Below, one piece after another: positions 59,387 through 64,000 of a stretch of DNA of 64,000 nt. Within the stretch, counting starts at the first letter, position 1. Each line of letters opens with the position of its first letter. Below the pieces are notes generated by a model that saw nothing but the letters and a program-made list of their open reading frames with translations, did not search any database and was not told where the DNA came from. The stretch comes from Streptomyces sp. A0958 (GTDB taxonomy: Bacteria > Actinomycetota > Actinomycetes > Streptomycetales > Streptomycetaceae): NCBI RefSeq assembly GCF_004795035.1, contig NZ_SSBK01000030.1, forward strand, positions 16,111 through 80,110, written 5' to 3'. Position numbers and translations under genes: made by a program.

Positions 59387-60736
59387 CTACTCGGTAACCG
59401 GGACCGGCTTCAGCAGCGGCGCGGCCGGGGCCGAGGCGGTGTGAACGGTCGGCCGGAAGGGTGCCAGAGCGGCGAGGTGCGGGGTGAGGTGCGCATACTC
59501 CTGGCAGACGGCGACCGCGTCGGCCGGGGTCATGGCGGGGGTTCGGATGCGGGACCAGCCGCCGGAGGCATCCCCGGCCACCGCAACACCGGGGCGGTCG
59601 GGGGCAATGGTGGTCGCGGCGAAGACCGCTTCCGGGGCGATGTCGCCCAGGGCCATTTCGGCGGTCTGCTTGTCGTTGACCCGGTGCACCACACGCCCGG
59701 TGAGCTGGGCACGCAGCGCGGTCGCCCCCTTACCGAGGTCGGAGCCGAAGCGCTGGCCGCAGACCTCCAGGAAGATCCCGACCGCACGGGCCATCTGCGC
59801 GAGCCGGATCATGCGCATCACCATCCGGTCCCGGCGTTCCTCGTCCTTCTTCGCGGCGACAAGGAAGAGTTCCGCGACCTCATCGACCAGGACGACGAGC
59901 GGCACCGGCCGCACCTTCGCCGGCAGGCCCCACATGTCCGGGACACCGTGAGAGCTGAGAAGGTCGAAGCGCTCTTCCATCTCACCCACGAGGGCTTCCA
60001 GCAGCCCGTCCGCCTCGTCCGGGGTCACCGCCAGGGCGGAGAGCCGAGGCGCATAACCGCCCTGTTCCACACCCCTCTTGCAGTCAATCCCGACCAGACC
60101 GACCGGGCGCTTGGCCAGCCCGGAGATGAGGTTGCGCTGATACATCGACTTGCCCGACTGGTTCGCCCCGACCGTCAGGGCGTGCGGGATCTTCTGGTAG
60201 TCGCGGACGAACGCCGTGCCGTCTTCCCGGAGCGCGACGGGGACCACCAGCGGGCCTGCGGTGGTGGTACGGGGCAGGCGGCGGGGCATCTTCACCCGGC
60301 GCAGCACGTCATAGCCGGTCATCCGCAGTTCCACGAACCCCGGCTTCACCTCCACCACATGCACGGAGTGGACGCCCCAGGCGTGGCGCAACCGTTCGGA
60401 GGCGGCGGACACGTCGGCGGGTTCCAGGCCGGCCGGGAGACGCAGCGTCGCCCGCATCCCGGTCGAGGAGTAGCGGACCCGGCGGACCCTCGGCGGAACC
60501 GGCTGCACTTCCTGACGGGCCACATTACGGACCATGAACGCCCGCAGGCGCGACGGCTGAACCGTCAGCCCGCACACATCCATCGTCGCCCGGTACGTCA
60601 CCGAGAAGCGGACCCGGGCAACCGGGGCACCCACCAGCGACCAGAACACCCGAGGAGACCGAACCTTCGCGTAGCCGAGGCCGCCGGCGGCCGATAACGC
60701 CCCCGCTACCTCGATCGCCGTGGACAGGTCCGACAT
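59387..60736 (-). CDS. traB: TraB/FtsK-type conjugative DNA translocase
   Basis: This 449-residue ATPase of the FtsK/SpoIIIE family would move double-stranded DNA between mycelia, the hallmark of Streptomyces conjugation. The Walker A motif is TVGANQSGKSMYQRN (near residue 195), Walker B is PLVVLVDEVAELFLV (near 280), and FLEVCGQRFGSDLGKGATAL fits the later FtsK motif. There is no obvious membrane helix at the N-terminus. The ATG at 60736 follows a 2-nt gap after the SCO3933-like gene, so it is coupled to it. Confidence 0.93.
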   Translation of the reverse strand: MSDLSTAIEVAGALSAAGGLGYAKVRSPRVFWSLVGAPVARVRFSVTYRATMDVCGLTVQPSRLRAFMVRNVARQEVQPVPPRVRRVRYSSTGMRATLRLPAGLEPADVSAASERLRHAWGVHSVHVVEVKPGFVELRMTGYDVLRRVKMPRRLPRTTTAGPLVVPVALREDGTAFVRDYQKIPHALTVGANQSGKSMYQRNLISGLAKRPVGLVGIDCKRGVEQGGYAPRLSALAVTPDEADGLLEALVGEMEERFDLLSSHGVPDMWGLPAKVRPVPLVVLVDEVAELFLVAAKKDEERRDRMVMRMIRLAQMARAVGIFLEVCGQRFGSDLGKGATALRAQLTGRVVHRVNDKQTAEMALGDIAPEAVFAATTIAPDRPGVAVAGDASGGWSRIRTPAMTPADAVAVCQEYAHLTPHLAALAPFRPTVHTASAPAAPLLKPVPVTE

Positions 60737-60738
60737 GG

Positions 60739-61068
60739 TCAGACACCCGCCGTGATGGCCACCGCGCGGAAGCTGATCCCGTGCCGGGTCTGGCCGTTGA
60801 ACGTGTTCTCCCAGTCGCGGGCCTTGAGGCCAATCACCGTGACCGGGGTGCCGGGGACCAGGTTCTCCGGGACACCCGTGCTCGGCACCGTCACCTGGTA
60901 GAGGTTGCCCTCCCCCTCGTCCGAGATCAGCAGACCCACCGTCGCGAGCTGGGCACCGGTCTCCCGGTCCACCGCGATCTCCCCGGTCTGCTTGCTCACG
61001 AGCTTCGGCGTCGGAGGCGTCGCCACGAACACGACAGCGGTCGAAACATCGATCTTGAAAGATGGCAT
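60739..61068 (-). CDS. SCO3933-like AICE protein
   Basis: The 109-residue protein looks beta-rich, with SFKIDVSTAVVFVATPPTPK, VTVPSTGVPENLVPGTPVTV and GISFRAVAITAG. It fits the family of small proteins placed just before traB in Streptomyces integrative elements (SCO3933-type). The OB-like pattern suggests DNA binding, but this is inference. It begins the long minus-strand operon; the KorSA-like sites stand directly upstream. Confidence 0.8.
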   Translation of the reverse strand: MPSFKIDVSTAVVFVATPPTPKLVSKQTGEIAVDRETGAQLATVGLLISDEGEGNLYQVTVPSTGVPENLVPGTPVTVIGLKARDWENTFNGQTRHGISFRAVAITAGV

Positions 61069-61110
61069 GAGCGCATCCCTTGTTCAGGAGGTCACCGCCA
61101 ACCGGCAACC

Positions 61111-61270
61111 TCTCTAGACATCTACAGTGAAGCAGTTCATCTCTAGAGACGTCAACACCTGTCTAGAGATGTGTTGTTGTGCCACCTCAGGGCATCGGTT
61201 CGTAACGAGCACGTTCCGCTCGTGGGACGTACGTTTCTTTCGTGAAAGAAAGCTCTAGGCTGTCTAGAGA
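61111..61270. promoter_or_regulatory. Operator cluster with TCTAGA motifs
   Basis: Five TCTAGA or CTCTAG sites lie in the gap between the transfer operon and the GntR gene: TCTCTAGACA (61111-61120), CTCTAGAGAC (61141-61150), GTCTAGAGAT (61161-61170), AGCTCTAGGC (61251-61260) and TGTCTAGAGA (61261-61270). The hairpin TTTCTTTC-GT-GAAAGAAA (61234-61251) is near the last pair. They fit operators of a KorSA-like GntR regulator that controls itself and transfer genes. Confidence 0.75.
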
Positions 61271-61289
61271 GGAGAGGAAGAGATCACTC

Positions 61290-62048
61290 ATGTCCACCGA
61301 GGGCGCCAAGCGGCAGCCGAAGTACCAACGGATCGCCGATGAGCTGCGAGACGCCATCCAGTCCGGGCGGTACCACCCAGGCGATCGACTGCCAGGCGAG
61401 AACGACCTCATGGCCAGCCACGGCGTGGCCCGTATGACCGCGCGCCAGGCCCTCGGCGTTCTGCAAAGCGAGGGCATCGCCGAGTCGCGCAAGGGCGCCG
61501 GCGTCTTCGTGCGATCGTTCCGCCCGCTGCGTCGCCAGGGCATCAAGCGCTTGGCTCAGTCACAGTGGGGCGAGGGCCGGTCCATTTGGGCCGTCGACAC
61601 GGAAGATCGGACTCTGGTCGTTGACCAGGTAAGCGTCACCGAACAGGGCGCCCCGGAGCGTGTCGCGCACGTGCTGGGAGTGGAGCAGGGCGATCCCGTG
61701 TGCGTACGCAGCCGACGGTTCGTGCTGGACGACAAGCCAGTGCTCATCGCCACGTCGTACCTGCCGGCAAGCCTGGTAGCCGGGTCTGCAATCACTCAAG
61801 AGGACACGGGGCCTGGCGGCATCTACGCCCGGCTCGCTGAACTCGGCTCCAAGCCGGTCCACTTCCGCGAGGAGATTCGTTCTCGCATGCCGTCGACGGA
61901 CGAGGCAGAACAACTGAAGCTCTCCACCGGGACGCCCGTCATGCTAATCTGCCGGACGGCTTTTGCGGACGAGGGGCGTGCCGTCGAGGTCAACGAGATG
62001 ACCCTTGACTCCGCTTCGTACATCCTCGAATACGCCTTTGACGCGTAG
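61290..62048 (+). CDS. korSA: GntR family regulator, KorSA-like
   Basis: The 252-residue protein has a GntR winged helix (PKYQRIADELRDAIQSGRY then LPGENDLMASHGVARMTARQ) and a C-terminal UTRA ligand domain (residues about 90-250, with VCVRSRRFVLDDKPVLIATS). In pSAM2, KorSA represses pra and itself. The ATG at 61290 has GGAGAGGAAG upstream and stands 20 nt after the last TCTAGA motif. It is divergent from the replication and transfer operon. The UTRA domain could respond to a small molecule, as in HutC-type regulators. Confidence 0.9.
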   Translation: MSTEGAKRQPKYQRIADELRDAIQSGRYHPGDRLPGENDLMASHGVARMTARQALGVLQSEGIAESRKGAGVFVRSFRPLRRQGIKRLAQSQWGEGRSIWAVDTEDRTLVVDQVSVTEQGAPERVAHVLGVEQGDPVCVRSRRFVLDDKPVLIATSYLPASLVAGSAITQEDTGPGGIYARLAELGSKPVHFREEIRSRMPSTDEAEQLKLSTGTPVMLICRTAFADEGRAVEVNEMTLDSASYILEYAFDA

Positions 62049-62055
62049 GGGCTCC

Positions 62056-62746
62056 TCAGCGCCCAGCCCAGGTTTCGCCCCGGCGGGCAACGCTGAATAT
62101 CTGCTCAACCCGCGCTGGCGGAAGCACAGGTGCGAGCCCGGAGAGGACTGTGTGCACCCTGGCGCCATCGATGACGAGAACCGGAGGCGCCGCGTTCTTC
62201 ACGGACAGTCTGGCCGCGCCCACGATCGCGATGACCGGGCGGACGGGCACAAGGAACCCGCAGTGGTCTGACAGAGCACGCGAGGTGCGTCGAGCCTCGT
62301 GCTCGCTGACCACGATGTACTTGGTGGGGGCGCGATTGACCGTAATGGCGTGATCGCCGTACCAGACGGTCTTGCCCCGGCGGCACTTCGAGTTGATGGT
62401 GAAGACGCCCGAGGGGCCTATTGACCAGGTGATCGATGTCCGACCCACTGGGCCATTGGACAGAGTGAAGAACCCGCCGACCCTGTCGTCTAAGAGTGTT
62501 CAGGCGCCGGCCAGTCGTACGCTCACCGACCAGCCCTAACGCCCAGCTTCGTATCTCCCGATCCGGCGACCAGCGGGCGAACGGCCTCTTCATTCGGTTG
62601 GGCTCCAGTTCTGCGAGCTTCCTCCGAATCGCATCTCCCGGCCGATTCCCCACCAAGTCCTCTTGCAGCACGGCTACTACCCCCTCGGTTCGGGAGTCCA
62701 CCGCACCACGCTCCCGCAGAGGTGCCAAGACGCCGATTCCGGCCAC
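62056..62746 (-). pseudogene. NERD-domain protein gene broken by one extra base
   Basis: The N-terminal part in one frame (62746 to about 62425) reads LEPNRMKRPFARWSPDREI, LNTLRRQGRRVLHSVQWPSG and ends SDIDHLV. In the next frame the rest continues as IGPSGVFTINSK, then WYGDHAITVNRAPTKYIV, VRPVIAIVGAARLSV and VARRGETWAGR at 62056. A NERD domain usually reads DIDHVVIGPGGVFTIN, so GTCAATAGG (minus strand) has one A too many; the original would be GTCATAGG, with the extra base at 62421-62422. NERD proteins are nuclease-related. The gene lies next to the GntR regulator. Sequencing error cannot be excluded. Confidence 0.8.
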
Positions 62747-63019
62747 CGAGAGCTGTTACAGGTTTCTCTACCTCATCAAGGCACCCGGCTGCGCTCCGCT
62801 CCGCCGGGCGCGCTTCCCGGCTCTGGCTGCGCCCGCGCTCCTGCCTTCGGCCCGCTCGGCGCTGCCGCCGCCGACGCGCGCCCGCTGGATAGGCCCGAGG
62901 GCATGAGACGAGAACCAAGCCCGCGGCTTCAAGACGATGCCTCCGGCGGGGGCGCTCAGACTCCGGGATGGGAGGGGCGCCGTTCGCGAGTGCCGGCCGG
63001 AGCATGGTGAGCGTCGTGG

Positions 63020-63171
63020 GGCTCCCATCCCGACCACCTTCGACCCAGGCAGAGCCGAGCAGTCGCGGCCCAGGGCGTCAAGGTCGTTCGTACAGTGGCG
63101 CGCTCCACCTTGACGCCCTGAACCACGACCGCTCCACGGTGTGTGGGTCGAAGGCAGACGGGATGGGAGCC
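63020..63171. repeat. Nested large inverted repeat
   Basis: The outer arms are 63020-63047 and 63144-63171: GGCTCCCATCCCG (then four unmatched bases) CCTTCGACCCA, and its complement. The inner arms are CAGGGCGTCAAGGT (63071-63084) and ACCTTGACGCCCTG (63107-63120). Together they can fold into a stem of about 150 nt with a 22-nt terminal loop. A third copy of CGGGATGGGA is at 62964-62973. Confidence 0.85.
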
Positions 63172-63253
63172 GGGGTAAGGGGTGGGTTGGGGGCGGTTGC
63201 AAGGCTCTGACCAGGCGAAAGGCGAAGGTGCAGAACTTTAGTTTCCTACATGG

Positions 63254-63283
63254 TTACTAAGAATCACTAAGGCTTACTAGAGC
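63254..63283. repeat. Three 10-bp iteron-like repeats
   Basis: TTACTAAGAA, TCACTAAGGC and TTACTAGAGC follow one another with a 10-bp step in an AT-richer stretch. A partial fourth (TAAGGCC) follows. Ten-base spacing puts all copies on one face of the helix, as for protein-binding iterons or direct-repeat operators. Confidence 0.55.
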
Positions 63284-63396
63284 TAAGGCCGTTATAGTGG
63301 CAAACAGACTTGGCCAACAGAGGTTGTACAAGTCGGGTTGTCCAGCCGAGTCTGGACAGTGAGCCCGAGATGGTTCACATAGACCTCCGACGCAGA

Positions 63397-63430
63397 AGCC
63401 CGGCCCTGGGGCCTAAGCCAGGACCGGGCT
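63397..63430. terminator. GC-rich hairpin, terminator-like
   Basis: AGCCCGGCCCTGG (63397-63409) pairs with CCAGGACCGGGCT (63418-63430) except for one mismatch, around a GGGCCTAAG-type loop. It may end a transcript running from the 63.3 kb region. Confidence 0.6.
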
Positions 63431-63525
63431 CATGCGTGGAGTTGCCGAAGCGGGTCCGGCCGAATTGTTGGCGGTCGGGCCCGTTTCGCATGGCCCTGCC
63501 GTCCGGCACCACTTCGTTCTAGCGC

Positions 63526-63657
63526 TACCGCGCCAGCTGTTCCACGCAGCCTGCGATCGCCGTCACAGCCGTGAGAATCGCGATCAAGAGCTGTGCCTTC
63601 GTGGGGCCGCTGCTCTCTCTGTTCTCCGCCTCTTCAGGCTCCCGCTCCGCTGCCATG
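63526..63657 (-). CDS. Possible 43-residue single-span membrane peptide
   Basis: A 43-codon frame with ATG at 63657 encodes an acidic N-terminus (AAEREPEEAENRESSGPTKA) followed by one hydrophobic helix (QLLIAILTAVTAIAGCVEQL). GGAAG stands about 10 nt upstream. It is too short for certainty and has no recognised homologue. Small membrane peptides of this size occur in mobile elements as toxins, inhibitors or transfer helpers; none of these is shown here. Confidence 0.4.
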
Positions 63658-63951
63658 TCCCACTTCCGATCAGGTAGTGCAACGCCCCACCACCTATGGG
63701 GCCTTCGGCTCTGAGGTCCGAAGCTAGGAGGGATCGGAAGCGGACGGCAAAAGCATATCGGGCGGCTTTGACGGCGACGGCCTTCCTAGGCCCTATCTGT
63801 CCACCTAACGTGGACGCATGGAGTCAGAAGCTGCGAAAAAATCATCTGTCACCTCATCGCCCATGTCTGCCTTCCCTCTCTGTCAGCCTTGGGTGAGACA
63901 TCCCGCTCTGTCGGGTTAGCCTGAGAGGGCACGACAGGAGAATCACCCCTT

Positions 63952-64000
63952 ATGACCAGCACCGAACCGGCCGGGTCCGACCCGGCGCCGAGGCCGAAGC
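63952..64000 (+). CDS. Start of a gene cut by the window end
   Basis: An ATG at 63952 opens a frame (TSTEPAGSDPAPRPK) that stays open to the last base. GGAG at 63937-63940 is a possible ribosome site although 11 nt away. The start is rich in Pro, Ala and Ser, as in many Streptomyces proteins with a disordered head. Nothing can be said about function. It may be the first gene after the element or one of its last. Confidence 0.45.
   Translation, partial: MTSTEPAGSDPAPRPK

Larger units (their letters stand above)
62747..63525. other. 780-nt region with repeats but no supported gene
   Basis: No reading frame here looks coding. The first part (62800-62900) is a GC-rich tract with many CGCTCC/GCGCG motifs. 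The large nested inverted repeat and the 10-bp repeats listed separately lie inside, with the short inverted repeat TGTCCAG-CCGAGT-CTGGACA at 63339-63358. The features are reminiscent of replication or transfer origins, but no known origin motif was matched. Confidence 0.5.

Noticed and set aside
62105..62746. Separate 213-residue protein on the minus strand
   Set aside because: Its first two thirds are the N-terminal half of the broken NERD gene; the rest is out of frame.
63310..63522. 70-codon + frame in the region after the NERD pseudogene
   Set aside because: It overlaps hairpins and has no ribosome site or recognisable domain.

Overview
The window is high-GC actinobacterial DNA and almost certainly comes from a Streptomyces chromosome. 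The reasons are strong G/C third positions, frequent GTG starts, ATGA/GTGA stop-start overlaps, a FasR-fabD-fabH-acpP-fabF cluster next to DUF3145, a homodimeric aceE, a Scr1/DUF397/ATPase locus, several TerD paralogues, and a pSAM2-type integrative element beside a tRNA-Val gene. No species can be named from the sequence alone.

Region 1 (1-3.85 kb) is the tail of an operon: a 5'-truncated alpha/beta hydrolase, a free-standing amino-acid-type adenylation enzyme, a subtilisin-like protease without signal peptide and a holo-ACP synthase, each overlapping the next by 4 nt. It looks like the end of a small thiotemplated or processed-peptide pathway. Region 2 (3.85-12 kb) holds a VOC protein, a fused acyl-CoA carboxyltransferase, malonyl-CoA synthetase (matB), a doubly damaged NarK-type transporter pseudogene, an Lrp regulator, and an Mbl-type actin homologue followed by a GAF histidine kinase; both of the last two lack catalytic residues. 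Region 3 (12-18.7 kb) has a repeat array, a MarR regulator divergent from an MDR oxidoreductase, Ohr, EI24, aldose epimerase, an SGNH lipoprotein and DUF3145.

Region 4 (18.7-23.7 kb) is the type II fatty acid synthase operon and its regulator FasR. Region 5 (23.7-34.5 kb) is a mosaic: pirin, GNAT, a DUF397/Scr1/ATPase trio, a serine hydrolase, a MerR-aldo/keto reductase pair, DUF4429 and DUF1023 proteins, and a TetR-DHA2 exporter pair with clear operators. Region 6 (34.6-39.5 kb) carries an I36 inhibitor-like secreted protein, aceE, DUF3052 and a peroxiredoxin.

Region 7 (39.6-48.7 kb) is a tellurium-resistance-type locus: TerD, TerD, TerC, a TerA/TerD-like protein, a tailed TerD, and a coupled set of HpcH/citrate-lyase-like protein, a PRTase-TRSP-StiP fusion and a HAD phosphatase. 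Such sets are predicted to make an unknown nucleoside-like metabolite. An O-methyltransferase, an FmdB-type zinc ribbon, a membrane-anchored coiled-coil protein and a DUF4097 lipoprotein follow.

Region 8 (52.58-64 kb) is tRNA-Val(TAC) followed by an actinomycete integrative and conjugative element: integrase, excisionase, RepSA-like initiator, C5-cytosine methyltransferase, several small zinc-finger or Spd proteins, a GGDEF diguanylate cyclase, a DUF2637/SpdB-like protein, a TraB/FtsK translocase and a divergent GntR (KorSA-like) regulator with several CTAGA operator motifs. Beyond it lie a NERD-domain gene broken by one extra base, a large nested inverted repeat, short iteron-like repeats, a possible 43-residue membrane peptide and the start of a gene cut by the window edge. 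No copy of the tRNA 3' end was found on the right, so the far attachment site is unresolved.
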